Shown here piece after piece: positions 1 through 11,368 of a stretch of DNA of 64,000 nucleotides. The position numbers were made by a program, and so were the translations under genes. The stretch is from Cercis canadensis (taxonomy: Eukaryota; Streptophyta; Magnoliopsida; Fabales; Fabaceae). Where the stretch lies: assembly GCA_003255065.1 (NCBI GenBank), contig QAOA01003028.1, positions 679,030 to 743,029 of the forward strand. Direction: 5' to 3'. Positions within the stretch are counted from its first letter, which is position 1. Every line of letters starts with the position of its first letter. The notes beneath the pieces are model-generated. The model saw only the letters and a list, made by a program, of their open reading frames with translations. It searched no databases and had not been told where the DNA came from.

Positions 1-1420
1 AAAATCATGATCATTAATATATAAGTCCTTAATATACTCAAATCCTAACAATTTTGCATTAGGAGTAGAGAGAATGGTATACCTTTGAGACAAAACATCG
101 GTTACCACATTTTCCTTACCTTGCTTATACTTGATGATGTAAGGAAAAGACTCCATGAATTCCACCCATTTGGCGTGCCTCTTGTGCAACTTGCCTTGTC
201 CTCTTAGTTGCTTCAAGAATTCATGATCGGTATGGATCACAAATTCCTTTGGTAGGAGATAATGTTGCCAAGTCTCCAATGCCCTTACCAAATCAGACAT
301 CCCTTTGTCATAGGTAGCGTAATTTAGGGAGCTCCACCAAGCTTCTCACCAAAGTATGCAATAGGTTGTCCTTCATGCATCAACATGGCTCCAATGCCAA
401 TACCTGACACATCACACTCAATTTTAAAAGTTTTAGAAAAAAATAGGTAAAGCAAGCAAAGGGGCACTAATTAACCTCTCTTTAATGAGATTGAAATCCT
501 TCTCTTGTTCCTCCTCCCATTTAAACCCTACATTTTTCTTTACAACTTTAGTTAAAGGGACAACTAGAGTACTAAAGTCTTTCACAAACCTCCTATAGAA
601 GCTAGCTAGTCCATGGAAGCTCCTAGCATCACTAACACTCTTAGGTGTTGGTCATTTCTTAATAACCTTCACATTTTTCTCATCAACTTCTATTCCTCTA
701 GCACTAACAACATAACCAAGAACTATAACTTGACTAGTACAAAAGGAACATTTTTTCAAATAAAGGTACTCATTCAAACTCTTGCTATAAATTAAGATAT
801 CATCAAAATAGACTACAACAAACTAACCAATGAAAGCTCATAAAACATGGTTCATCAATCTCATAAAAGACATAACTAGTCATTTATGCAAATCATATTT
901 TGTTTTGAAAGCGATTTTCCAGTCTTCACCATCTTTCATTCTAATTTGATGGTATTCACTTTTAAGATCAATTTTTGAAAAGATGCAAGAACTATGCAAT
1001 TCATCTAACATATCATTTAGTCTAGGGATAGGATGTCGATACTTTACAGTGATGTTGTTGATGACTCGGCAATTAACACACATCCTCCAAGTTTCATCAT
1101 TCTTTGGAACTAGAAGCATGGGTACAAAGCTTGGGCTCATGCTCTCCTTCACATGTCCTTTAGACATAAGCTCACTCACTTGCCTTTGAAGTTTTTTAGT
1201 CTCCTCCTGATTACTCATATATGCTGGCCTATTGGAAATGGAGGCTCTGAGAATGAAATTAGTTTGGTGTTCAGTTCCTCTAAATAAAGGAAAATTGCTT
1301 GGGCAATCATTCGGAAAGATATCTTTAAATTTCTATAGAAAAGAAACAATAGAACTAGACAAAGAAGAGTTAATGTTCTTAGCTTCAAAATAAGCCTCTT
1401 TAAACATAAGTACAAATATA
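1..1420 (-). pseudogene. Chromovirus A reverse transcriptase and RNase H, decayed
   Basis: Minus-strand reading gives the start of RT at about 1218-880 with LLVPKNDETWRMCVNCRVIN and HPIPRLNDMLDELHSSCIFS, the YFDD active site at 799-810, and RNase H near 450-30 with [20 protein letters not shown] and an ending close to VVADALSRR (here VVTDVLSQR). The gene would copy element RNA into DNA and remove the RNA strand. Several in-frame stops and frame changes break it, so no product is expected. Integrase would follow past position 1. Confidence 0.88.
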
Positions 1421-1494
1421 GGCCGGTTAGAGAAAATGACTATCTTCACATTACTAACACTTGCAAAGACACTCATATTTCATGTTTCTACTCC

Positions 1495-2075
1495 TTAACT
1501 CTTTTTCTCTTTTTTGTTTTTGTCAAATTTTCTCTCAAAATTTGAGCTCTCAGCCTCTTTGACATTTTTGCCTCTCGTTCTCTTATTCTCTCTTTCTTTT
1601 GTGCTCCCATACTCTCTTTTGTTGTCAAACTCTCTTTCTTTTTCCTGGCCACTATCTCTCTTCATCTCCAATTGGTCCTCAAAGACTTGGGTTGGTGTCA
1701 TAGGGACAAGGGTAATTGGCTGCTTGTTTAGCACAAAAGAATAACGGTTTGTGTAGCCATTGTGGGTCATTTTTTGGTCATATTGCCAAGGTTGACTAAA
1801 CAACATATGGTCTGCTTGCATTAGCAAAACATCACACATAACCTCATTTTTATACCTCCCTATGGCAAAAGACACCAACACTTGTTTATCTACCTTGATC
1901 TCTCTACTATCATTAAGCTATTGTAGCCTATAAGGCTTGGGATGCTTCACGTTTGGCAAACCTAGCTTATCCACTAAAGTAGTACTAGCCACATTCACAC
2001 AACTCCCTCAATCTATTATCATAATGAACATTTTTCATTAATAAGGCACCTAGTGTGAAAAATATTTTCCCTTTG
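1495..2075 (-). pseudogene. Chromovirus A aspartic protease, decayed
   Basis: The minus strand reads a retropepsin-like region whose second half, KQVLVSFAIGRYKNEVMCDV then YTNRYSFVLNKQPITLVPMT, matches the protease and linker of elements C and D in the same order. The expected catalytic segment near 2000-2040 is out of frame with the preceding gag tail. The C-terminal part is a very charged K/E/R-rich linker. The protease would cut the Gag-Pol polyprotein; this copy is dead. Confidence 0.75.
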
Positions 2076-3410
2076 GGTCTCATCATGCTCTTTCACATGT
2101 GCATTAAGAGTTTTTCTAACAACAAGTAGCTCACCATTCATGGCATACTCATTACCATCACTAGCATCCTCTAAAGATGACATAGAATCATCACTAGACT
2201 TAACTTCAATCTCAATATTTTCATCATCTTTTAAAAGTATCACTCTCTTATTTAGACATTGAGAAGCAATATGTTCATTCCTCAAGCATTTAAAATATTT
2301 AATGTCCCTATTTCTAGAGGATTGAGGCTGAAAATCTAGTTTAGCTTTAGTTTGGTGGTCTTCCTCTCTTAGAGCCTTGGATGTCTCGACTCTAGGCTTA
2401 AAAGTATCATTGCCCTCCTTGTTCCAATTCAGTTTCCATGGAGAAGATGAACTCAAATTGTACCTTGTGGAGCTTGGATTCTACCTTAAGAGACCATTCA
2501 TCTTTAGCTATTTCTCCACCTTCATGGCCATGTGGACCATGTCTTCTAACTCAACACAATGTTGAAGTTCAACCATATTAGTGATATCTCTATTCAATCC
2601 ATGCAGAAACCTAGCCATTGTAGCTTCTCTATCCTCCTATATGTTCACTCTAATCATAGCTACCTCAATCTCTTTATGGTAGCCCTCTACACTTTTGGAA
2701 CCTTGTGTAAAACCTTGCAACTTTTGATACAAGTCCCGATAGTAATGACTAGGAATGAACATATTCATCATAATAGCCTTCATTTCTTCCTATGACTCAA
2801 TAGGTCTCTTATGATTCTGCATTCGATTTAGAACTAGTTGATCTCACCAAATGATAGCATAGTCAGTAAACTCAATAGTTGCTATCTTAACCTTCTTCTC
2901 CTCAAAGTAGTTGTGATACTTAAATGCTAATTTCACCTTCTTCTCTCATTCCAAGTAAGCCTTCGGATAATTTTTACATTGGAAAGAAAGAATTTTTATT
3001 TTAATGTTTCTCAAGTTATGATCTACATATTTTTCCCTTATATTTTCTCGGTTATGTCAAGTATACCGGTTGTGGTCCTCAGATGTGCTTCGGTCACTCA
3101 CATCACGGTCAACATGGGCATGTCTTGCTCTTCTTTCTCTTCTATGGTGCCTAGCAAAATTGTCTTGGACTTCAAAATCACTATGTCCACTTCCTTCTTT
3201 ATTTTCCTCAACATCCCTCACATTCTTCCCATTCCTCCTCCTAACTTTGGGAACTATAGGGGGCTGTCTCATTTGTAGATCATTTTCATACTTACCTATC
3301 CTATCATGCAACTCATCAAACCTCATATTGATTCTCTCAAACTGCTGCTGCATGGTACGGAGTGTAAAAGATTGGTTCCGCACTTCACTTTCTTTATCCA
3401 TATTGTTCAA
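2076..3410 (-). pseudogene. Chromovirus A gag, decayed
   Basis: The frame opens at ATG 3401-3399 (MDKESE), with an alternative ATG three codons upstream. The N-terminal half is charged, with QQQFERINMRFDELHDRI as in B and C. The retrotransposon gag core at 2460-3050 is interrupted by stops. The zinc knuckle near 2290 reads KYFKCLRNEHIASQC, so the first cysteine of CCHC has become tyrosine. Gag would form the particle and bind RNA. Stops plus the lost zinc ligand argue that it is non-functional. Confidence 0.85.
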
Positions 3411-4601
3411 ATAAGCTCACCACTTCCTCACGTGTTTGCACTAAAAAATGTCACTCGCACTCATGTTTGACTCACTAGTGGCTTTTACCCTTTAATGATC
3501 TCACTCTCTTGTATTTTCCACTCTTAATCTCTTTCTTTTAGTTCTTATGAAACTAAGTAAACAAACCAAGAGCCTAGTCTTTTGTGATAAACTTCCAACA
3601 AGTCTCTCACCACAAGAAAGGAAAAGTGTGGCACAAACACAAAGGAATTCAAAGATAGACAATATGAATTCAAGCACAAAACAAACAATAACAAGAAAAT
3701 CAAAATTAAAGACAAGAACAAATGAACTCAATACCAAATTAAGATTCACAAACAAAAGGAAATTCGGCTTACAAAGCACTTGGGGATTTAAGTAATAGGC
3801 AATAAAATTTTCACACATTCAAGTTAATCCAACACATTCTAACACAATTTGAGCAAATTGAAGCTATCTCAACTCAAGACTATGTTATGAAGAATAAAAT
3901 AACTTAAAGAGCACTTAATTTCACTTTTTTTGCACTAATCTATTTTTTATATGAATTTCTTAGGAATTTTTTCAAGAACACTTTTTTTTTTTAATACATT
4001 TGCCCATAATTTTTTTTATACTATAGTTTTAATCATGCTCCATACAAGTTCAATCGATGATAAAAAAAAGTTCAACAGCCCAGAAATTACATTAAGCACG
4101 AAAAAACCACAAAAATTAGAAATGAAAAACACTAAAACACTACCTTAACGGCAATTACAGGACACAAAAGAAATTAATGAAAAAGATGCCCATAATTTTT
4201 TTTTTATCCAATCAAAAGCAAGAACAAGAAGAAAATATGGAAAACAAAAATTTTCAGAAATAAAAAACAAAAATTGAACCTCGATTAGAATTCACAAGCT
4301 CTAATACCAAATGATGTGAACCTCTATAGATTNTCAATTGATGATAAATAAAAGTTCAACAGCCCATAAATTACATTAAGCACGAAAAAACCACAAAAAT
4401 TAGAAATGAAAAACACTAAAACACTACCTTAACGGCAGTTATAGGACACAAATGAAATTAATGAAAAAGATGCCCATAATTTTTTTTTTATCCAATCAAA
4501 AGCAAGAACAAGAAGAAATCATGAAGAACAAGAAGAAAATATGGAAAACAAAAATTTTCAGAAATAAAAAACAAAAATTGAACCTCGATTAGAATTCACA
4601 A
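3411..4601 (-). other. Chromovirus A 5' leader, no gene
   Basis: AT-rich untranslated leader between the primer-binding site and gag; similar text occurs in the leaders of B (34833-35799) and C (50221-50424). Short open frames on both strands look fortuitous. It contains the assembly join at 4333, so its true length is about 285 bp shorter. Confidence 0.8.
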
Positions 4602-4632
4602 GCTCTAATACCAAATGATGTGAACCTCTATA
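4049..4632. repeat. Contig-overlap duplication around N at 4333
   Basis: About 284 bp before the N (4049-4332) recurs after it (4334-4632) with a few substitutions and one indel of about 17 bp. Both copies carry the LTR/PBS junction, which cannot occur twice in a real element. Most likely two overlapping contig ends, perhaps from two haplotypes, joined by one N. Confidence 0.85.
4602..4613 (-). other. Primer-binding site, chromovirus A
   Basis: The plus strand reads gctctaatacca, the complement of TGGTATTAGAGC. This is one change from TGGTATCAGAGC, the initiator-tRNA-Met type site used by D and E. It lies directly inside the LTR. A false second copy at 4298-4309 comes from the assembly join. 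Confidence 0.88.
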
Positions 4633-4935
4633 GATTTATCCTGAATGGTAAAGATTCAATTGCCTGAAGATTATCCAATCAAGTTCAAAGAATTTCAAAA
4701 CATGCAAAATCAAAGAAAACCGGGAATGATATAAACGCCGCACTCAAGAGGGGATAAGAGATGGGTGATAAGTCTTGGATTGAATGCCATAAAAAACTAG
4801 GGTTCTTGATAAGTTCTATTAGTTCTTCAAAGAACTAGGGAAGGAGAAAACTTTCAACTTTACTCAAAATGTGTATTCTGACATTTACAAGAGAAATAGC
4901 CTCCCTTTAAACAAGACAAACATAATTAACCCTAA
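4616..4935 (-). repeat. 5' LTR of chromovirus A, PBS-proximal part
   Basis: It starts TGATGTGAACC on the plus strand, three bases from the PBS, and aligns in reverse to the end of the LTR of element B (34500-34818). It stops abruptly at 4935 where M1 is inserted and resumes at 26876-27415. Positions 4927-4935 (taaccctaa) are the left MULE target duplication. Confidence 0.85.
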
Positions 4936-5180
4936 GAGTAAAACCTCATTTTCGTCCTTCACTATATTGGGTGCTATCAATTGAGTCCCTCACTGCTAAA
5001 ATAATTTAATCAAGTCTCTCACTGGTCAATTTCGCTTCAATCAAATCCCTCCGTCTAACCTCCGCTAAATTGAATGAAGGAAATGTTGATGTGGCCGTTA
5101 AAAGGCTTATGTGTCACTATTAAATGCCACGTCACAGCCTATGGGGAGCACCATTTGCTAACTGGGCAAAGACAACGCCA
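4936..5180 (+). repeat. M1 left terminal inverted repeat
   Basis: About 245 bp that read, in reverse complement and with scattered substitutions, as 26632-26875. Shared blocks include gtgctatcaattgagtcc and caatttcgcttcaatcaaat. Long TIRs of this size are typical of Mutator-like elements. Confidence 0.9.
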
Positions 5181-5338
5181 TTTGTCCTATTTGAAATGCC
5201 CTCTAAGCATTATCTTCTACTTTGTAGCCCTGTGCTCCAGTTGAAAGAGGTAGTCGACTAAGAGAGGAATTTTCAAGAGTTGCATTATGAAGCTTCAATC
5301 CACACCTTCAAGCTCTGCATTTTCAAAGAAAAAGAAGA

Positions 5339-5783
5339 ATGGGTGGTGCTAGGGATTCATTTTTAGGTCACTCTTCATCTTCATATGCTGCTGGTCGTGG
5401 AAAGGTATGCGGGCATGGCCTCCCCTGTGTGTTGCTGAAATCGAAGACAGGAGCTAATCCGGGCAGGGAATTTCTGAGGTGCCCATTGTACAAGATGACT
5501 GATTTTTTTTTTTTTTGAATGGGCGGATGGGTGCCTATCTTCAAACCATGCCAATGTTTATGCCATGGAAGAGATTTCGGGTAGAGTGGATTGCTTGGAG
5601 GGTCTTAAGGACAAAGTCATGGGTTTGGAGGAGTTTAAGTTGAAGACAAATAATGATTTGAAGAAAATAAAGTCCATTGCCATTGAATAGGATAAGATAA
5701 TAGAAAAGGAGAAGTGTTGGGTTAGGGTGTTAAGGATAATGCTTGTTTTAAGTTTGATTGTATTTGCTTTTCATGTCATTTAG
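5339..5783 (+). pseudogene. GRF-type zinc-finger protein with C-terminal membrane anchor, broken
   Basis: ATG 5339 opens MGGARDSFLG, then a GRF-like finger: CGHGLPCVLLKSKTGANPGR, REFLRCP, and, after a one-base slip in a 14-T run (about 5503-5516), EWADGC. A coiled-coil-like stretch (MEEISGRVDCLEGLKDKVMG) and a hydrophobic tail MLVLSLIVFAFHVI end at TAG 5781. One in-frame TAG follows SIAIE. GRF fingers are nucleic-acid-binding modules. The gene lies between the M1 TIR and the transposase gene and points toward it, so it is probably the second gene of the MULE. The T-run slip could also be a sequencing error. Confidence 0.72.
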
Positions 5784-6290
5784 TTTAAATTAGTGTTGTT
5801 TATGGTTGTGTGCATTCTTTGCTATCCTTTGTAGTTAATAGTGGATGTGAGACTTGAATAAAAAAAATTAACAAGAACTAATTTTGCTATTTTGTTGTAT
5901 GCAATTGCAATTGACACATTTATGTGAAGAAATTTGTCAAACAGTATTGCAATTCTCAAACTACCACACTTAAGAGACATTAAAGATCACACATGCATTG
6001 TCCAGTATGTATGTCTGTACAATGGAAATAGCCAATTTACAAATTTCTGGCAAGAAAAAAATACACAAAAGTTGGAAATAGTATACACTAATTTATGGCA
6101 AATTACCAAAAATTCCTTTGCATTGACAAGTACAAATTTCCTCCTTACATACAATTTCACAAAACAAATGAATAACACAATTTCCAAATGTATCACAAAA
6201 CCTCCTAATAATTAACACTCATGTAACAAAATCCCAAAATGTAACAATATTCTAAAATTTAACTAATTAAATGCCAACATGAAATTATAA
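5784..6290. other. M1 spacer between convergent genes
   Basis: AT-rich sequence between the 3' ends of the GRF gene and the transposase gene. Only chance open frames are seen. It presumably holds both polyadenylation regions; no single signal stands out. Confidence 0.6.
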
Positions 6291-9200
6291 TCAATCTTTT
6301 GATGTCCTTGTTGCAGTGACCCGAGTCCTCTTTCCTAGTGACCCAGTTCCATTTGTAGTTGGCCCATTTGTTGTATTACCCGGCCCATACCCAAGTGTGA
6401 TGTTGCTTTGTACAGTCTCTTGGGACCCATGGACATAGGATCCATATGCTCTTCTCACTCTTTCACTTACTGCCTCCAGTGTTTGCCTCGTTAAGGGTCG
6501 CACATGGGTTTGCACATTCACAAGCAATAACAGAAAAACAGAGTAAGGAAAATGACATTAAAAGAAATGAACAACTTGACAAGTCAACCCTAGAAGACCT
6601 CAGTTGTTGGCTACCGTCCAATGTAGTAGTAAAAGAACCTTCACCAGGATGCTTCTCTACTGCAACAGTGGGATTCTCACCAGCTCTATCTACTCTCCAT
6701 GGTGTTTTAGCTCTACTTGATGTCTAATTAATCATGATGAAATATATGTCAGATGTAGAAAACTAGAATCATATTTAGTAAGGTATGGAATTAAAGTGGA
6801 TTCACCTTAGGTTTTTCAACTTTTTCTTTAGGAGGCCCCTTGCAATTCTTTCTATTATGTCCATCTCTGCCACACTTTGAGCATGTATGCACCAATCTTC
6901 TTTGCATCTTGTATGGATTAACAGCTTGTTCTTGTTGTTGTGCTTACTGTTTTCCTTCTGTCTCCACAGGATCCCTTTTTCTTTGAGTTTTGGGTCTGTC
7001 AATTGGTTTTCTCAACGGGAATAGCTGAACCGGATCAAGTCCTGTAAATGGCCACAAATTTTTGCCATTAACAACATCTATGAAAGGAGTATATGCAGCC
7101 CTAAATGCAGCAGTCCTCAAATAAGGATGAACAAATTTGTCAACATTTTCATGGTGCCAGGAAATAGCAAAAATGACATGCACACATGGAATACCACAAA
7201 GATCCCACACTCTACAGCTGCATGTCCCTTCCTCAATATTCACCACAAATCTAGTGTGTGAATCAACAGAGATCTCAAACTAAGTTTCATCTGGGTCCCC
7301 TATCCAATAAGGTAACCACTATCTATTGTTCCACATAAGTATTGAAAGTAAATGTTTGGCCTTAGGATAAATTTCCTCCTTCAATCTGTCCACCTTCTTT
7401 CTGTTACCAGTCATTTTGTTCATGATGTAAAGCCTAATATCTTCCAACATTAACACAATAGGCTTACCCCTTGCCACTAGAATCTTGCTGTTGAACTGCT
7501 CACACATGTTGTTGGTCAAGACCTGACTCTTTGAATGTGTACTAAATGCAGCTCTAGTCCACATACTTGGATTAATCTTGTTCAGATAATCCCAAGCATG
7601 GCCATTAAGATCCTTCAACTTCTGCATGTTATCATTAAATGTCTTCATGGTAGTAGATCTTGCACAAGCTCACAACATGTCTTTGTATTGTTTCCCTTTA
7701 AAGTTTATGGTGTAGATATGCCTCACACAATACCTGTGTTCCACCTCTGGCAATATAGACTCAAAACTAGGCACCAAGCCCTGCACATATGCACAAATCA
7801 ATATATTGCCATCCAACATGTATGCACGAAAGAAATTGCAAGAAAACATAGACAATCTGAACTGTTTATGGCCAGTGAGTTATTACCTTTTGCTTGTCAC
7901 TAATGAATGTCAACCAAGTCCATGTTTCCTTTGTCTCCCTGCCAACAACTACTATTGCAATTGGAAAGAAGTCATTGTTACCATCTTGTCCAACAGCAGC
8001 TAAGAGAACATCCCCGTACCCTTTCAAAAATGTCCTATCCACTCCAATTATGAGCCTGCAACCAGCTAAGAACCTTTGCTTACAAGCATCAAAGCATATG
8101 TAAATGCTACCAAAGGTAGGCATCAAATGAAGTTGCAGCCTGTTGACAACTAATTTAATAGTGTTCTTCTTGTTAGAGTTCTCTAACTCTTGACAAGTCA
8201 CAGTCAAGCATACTGCTCTCTTTCACTTCCTTCCATTATATGTCGTGTCTTACTCCATGCTCAATATGCCTTGGGTATAGCCATGTTCATGGTGTACGTG
8301 TTCCTTATGTGATTAATAACATCAATGCCTGTTGGCCTTGTCACTTTTATGAGAAAATCAATCAACTTGTCCCCAAGCCACTTAGAACTAGCTTGTGGCA
8401 TCTTCAATGAACGGCAGCAGTTGTGGTTTAGGTTGAATGTCTTCACTTGAAAGGATTGAATGTCCTTAGTCCAGCTGGACAAAATCTCCCATGGATAAGC
8501 ATTTTTACACCTCACTCTGCACCTCACTGTATCATTTTTCACAAACTTTACTTGCCTTCATTCATGCACTGTGTAGTCTCTCACAGCTTGCCATGTTCTT
8601 GAACACCATCCCCACCTTAAATGTGACACTCCCATAAGCCACGTTCTCATTAAACTCAGGTCACTTCATCTTATTTTTCTGACCTTCTTCTTCATCAGAC
8701 TCTACACAGCTTATGAATTCTTCACTCATATGTATCATCACCCTCGAATGGATTACCTTGTAGCCCATCATCTGCTTCATCACTAACAGTAGCAGTCTTG
8801 TTCATGTGCACTTCATTGCATGGCTTCCATTCTGTGTACATCTAAAATAAGTCATCATCTCCTTTGTCTGAGCCATTCTCTGCCACAGCATATGACTCAT
8901 CCTCACTGTCCTCCTCTGAATCCATTATGTGCCCTTCATCATCATCAATGCATTTCTCCAAGTTAATGTCTTCATTCTCTATGTGCCCTGGCCTTTTATG
9001 TGTGTGCCTGATTTCTTCGTTTGAATCCCTGTCGTCACAGTCCTCACTGTGCCTTTTTTCTTCTGATACCCTTGCTACTCCCTCACTGTGGCTTTCTTCT
9101 TCTGGTACCCTTGATACCCTTGCTAATCCCTCACTATGGCTTTCTTCTTCTGCTACCCTTGCTACTCCCTCATTCTGTCTCTCTCCTTCAACATCCCTAT

Positions 9201-9660
9201 CTTCTCTGTCCGCATCCCTATTTTCACCCACTGCATCCCTATTTTCACCCTCTACATCCTTATTTTCTCCCTCTCCATTCTTATCTTCTCCTTCTGTGGG
9301 CTTGCATGCATACTCAATGACAAGAACCAATTCCATGTCACAAACATTGTGCTCCACATATACATTAATGACTTCCTCACTACTTACATTTGTCACCATA
9401 TCTAATGTATCTACATCTTTCCTTAAAGGTCTCAGACCACTACTAAGGTCAAGCCTAGGTATTTGATACCACAATTTACTATAACTGTAATAGCCTAATT
9501 CTTTAAGGAAATCTCAGAGCACAGGTATTGAAAATCTATCGGGATCACAGTAATCCCATTGGGTTACACTCCCTCCCACATAAGCCACATGAGGTTGCTT
9601 CTTAAAACATGTAGGGCCACAGTAAATGGGACAAATGACATTCTGTTATCAAATAAAAGA
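6291..9660 (-). pseudogene. MuDR-type transposase of M1, broken
   Basis: Domains in order on the minus strand: an N-terminal segment at 9660-9400 (PHVAYVGGSVTQWDYCDPDR then YQIPRLDLSSGLRPL); an acidic E/D-rich repeat region (9390-8842); the MuDR DNA-binding domain (8750-8261, AYPWEILSSWTKDIQSFQVK); the DDE core (8207-7319) with first Asp in GVDRTFLKG, second in FISDKQ and Glu in NNMCEQFNSK; a SWIM finger (7246-6944, CSCRVWDLCGIPCVHV); and a CCHC knuckle near 6900-6840 (CSKCGRDGHNRKNC). In-frame stops (after KDM-L at about 7670 and before FEIS at about 7275) and frame changes break it, though some joins may be introns. It would cut and paste the element at its TIRs. Confidence 0.9.
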
Positions 9661-10057
9661 CAACATGTTAAAGACCAAATATAAAACAGTACACAAAATA
9701 TAAAAGACCAAATGGAAACAGTAGACAACATATCATTTCCCACTGCATTCATCTTTTAACCATGCAAAGAACATCATGATTCCTAAATCCCAATATTAAG
9801 TGGTTATTCAATACTTCGTACTTACTTAAGAAGTGAATGTGTGTATGTGTGTGTACAACAAAAAAGCACAACTAGCCAGCACAAACAAGTTTAGATGCTT
9901 TGTATGTGTGTTTGTACAACAAAAAAGCACATCTAACGATCACAAACACAGGAAGATGCACAATTACCTAGTACACCTTAAACACCAAGCCTACCACAGA
10001 TGCTGAAAAGTGCAAAAAAATTTACATTGTGTGCTCACACACACACAAATGAATAAC
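9661..10057. other. Upstream region of M1 transposase, short tandem repeat
   Basis: No supported gene. A unit of about 62 bp with a tgtgtgt stretch and acaacaaaaaagcaca is present about twice in 9838-9960. Positions 10053-10057 (ataac) are the left target duplication of the Athila insertion, which separates the transposase gene from the right TIR. Confidence 0.6.
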
Positions 10058-11352
10058 TGACGGGTGCCGAACCATACAAAATTACAATACTAATTGCAAC
10101 TAAATTGTAGTATAGGATGCAACTAGTGTCGTCTTCCAAGGATTCACCAGAAAAACTAATCTAGTAGGAATTAAGCAAGAACAGAATAAGGGGGTTTTGT
10201 GTTGAATGCAGTATAATAAGTACTCAAAAAGCAGTAAACAAAAATTGATTAAGTAAGAGAAAACATAATCAACTAAAGCAGGCAACCAAACTCTAATCCG
10301 TCCTTGTTCACTAAAGATAGTCTTGATCTGATTTAATTCTTGGTTAAATGTCACCTGCAACCCCTAATAGTAACATTTAGAATTTCTACTGATTTACCAA
10401 TTAGGATTCAATTAATTATGGAATTAAGAATCTAGGCAACCGCTCTATATCACTAAGTCCAGATTAATTTAAGAACCAAATTGTCCAAGTTAACCATATA
10501 TTAAAAACCTTTAAAATATGATTATCAATCTGATTACTGTGATGAATCTAATCAACCGATTTAAATTCATATAAAGCATGCAATTAAAGTACCATTCAAT
10601 CACATGAAGATGGGAAAAAACAATAATTCAAATTATATTAAATCAAACCCGGTTGAAGCATAGGAATTCTGGATTATCAAGTTTGGCTCCTCTTGAATTG
10701 ATTTCAAAAGTACTTAGCCCTCTATAGAAGACTTGAACACAAAGCAAAGGTAGAAATTCGAATTCAGCAATAGGAGGCAGCAACAACAGCTTCTAATGAC
10801 AAGGTGGTAATATGTTTTATTATTCTCAACAACTTAAGAATAAATACTAGCTGGCTGCCTCATCTAGGTTTCCTAATTACAAAATAAACCTAGTTTCCTA
10901 AAACTTTAATGGTAAAAACGTGATCAAGCCCTAGTGTCATGTGTGCTAGCCCAATAAGCAGATGTTGGCCCAAATAAACATGCTCTAGTCCAATAGGCAG
11001 GCCTAAGGAAAGGAATTAGTCAATGCTGGGTGGATGCAGAAAATTTGAACTGCTTGCACGTGAATTTCAGTTGTCCAGACGCGAGAATCAGCTTCTGGGC
11101 TCTTCATATGAAATGTAGAATTTTCTGTCATCTTTCCAATGAAACTAGAATAGCATCAATCGGACATATTCAGCTCAAGATATAGTGAAAAACGTAAGTA
11201 GTGCCAGAATTTAACAGTTATGCAATTAAAATCTATAAGCACCAACAAGTCCAAATCTACAAAACATGTATAAGAGCCATAAAAATCACTAGAAACACAC
11301 ACTAAAAGACTAAGTATAAGGGAAATAAATAGTGTAAAATAACGTCTCATCA
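10058..11352 (-). repeat. Athila 3' LTR, 1295 bp
   Basis: Plus strand runs from TGACGGGTGCC to CGTCTCATCA and aligns throughout with 24189-25471. In the first 290 bp I count roughly nine differences by eye, about 3 percent, so the insertion is moderately old. Confidence 0.92.
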
Positions 11353-11368
11353 AATTCCCCCACACTTA
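11353..11368 (-). other. Athila polypurine tract
   Basis: The plus strand reads aattcccccacactta next to the LTR end; on the element strand this is a purine-rich taagtgtgggggaatt ending at the 3' LTR, the usual start of plus-strand DNA synthesis. Confidence 0.85.

Larger units (their letters stand above)
1..4935 (-). mobile_element. Chromovirus A (Ty3/gypsy), 5' half
   Basis: Read on the minus strand the order is 5' LTR, primer-binding site, leader, gag, protease, reverse transcriptase and RNase H; the integrase lies beyond the left edge. The 5' LTR is split by MULE M1 and resumes at 26876-27415. LTR start, leader and gag text match elements B and C, so A, B and C are one family. A sits in the integrase of Tat element T; the five bases next to its LTR there are taatg, and the other TSD copy is outside the window. 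Family is certain; the finer lineage (CRM-like from RT wording) is inference. Confidence 0.9.

Noticed and set aside
3951..4148. Small plus-strand protein of 65 codons
   Set aside because: Lies in the AT-rich chromovirus leader, not conserved in the B leader; chance frame.
4049..4632. Two primer-binding sites suggesting a tandem chromovirus
   Set aside because: Copies flank an N and start and stop at the same points; explained by assembly overlap.
8864..9466. A 200-codon serine-rich plus frame and two overlapping ones
   Set aside because: Antisense of the acidic repeat region of the M1 transposase, which has family context on minus.
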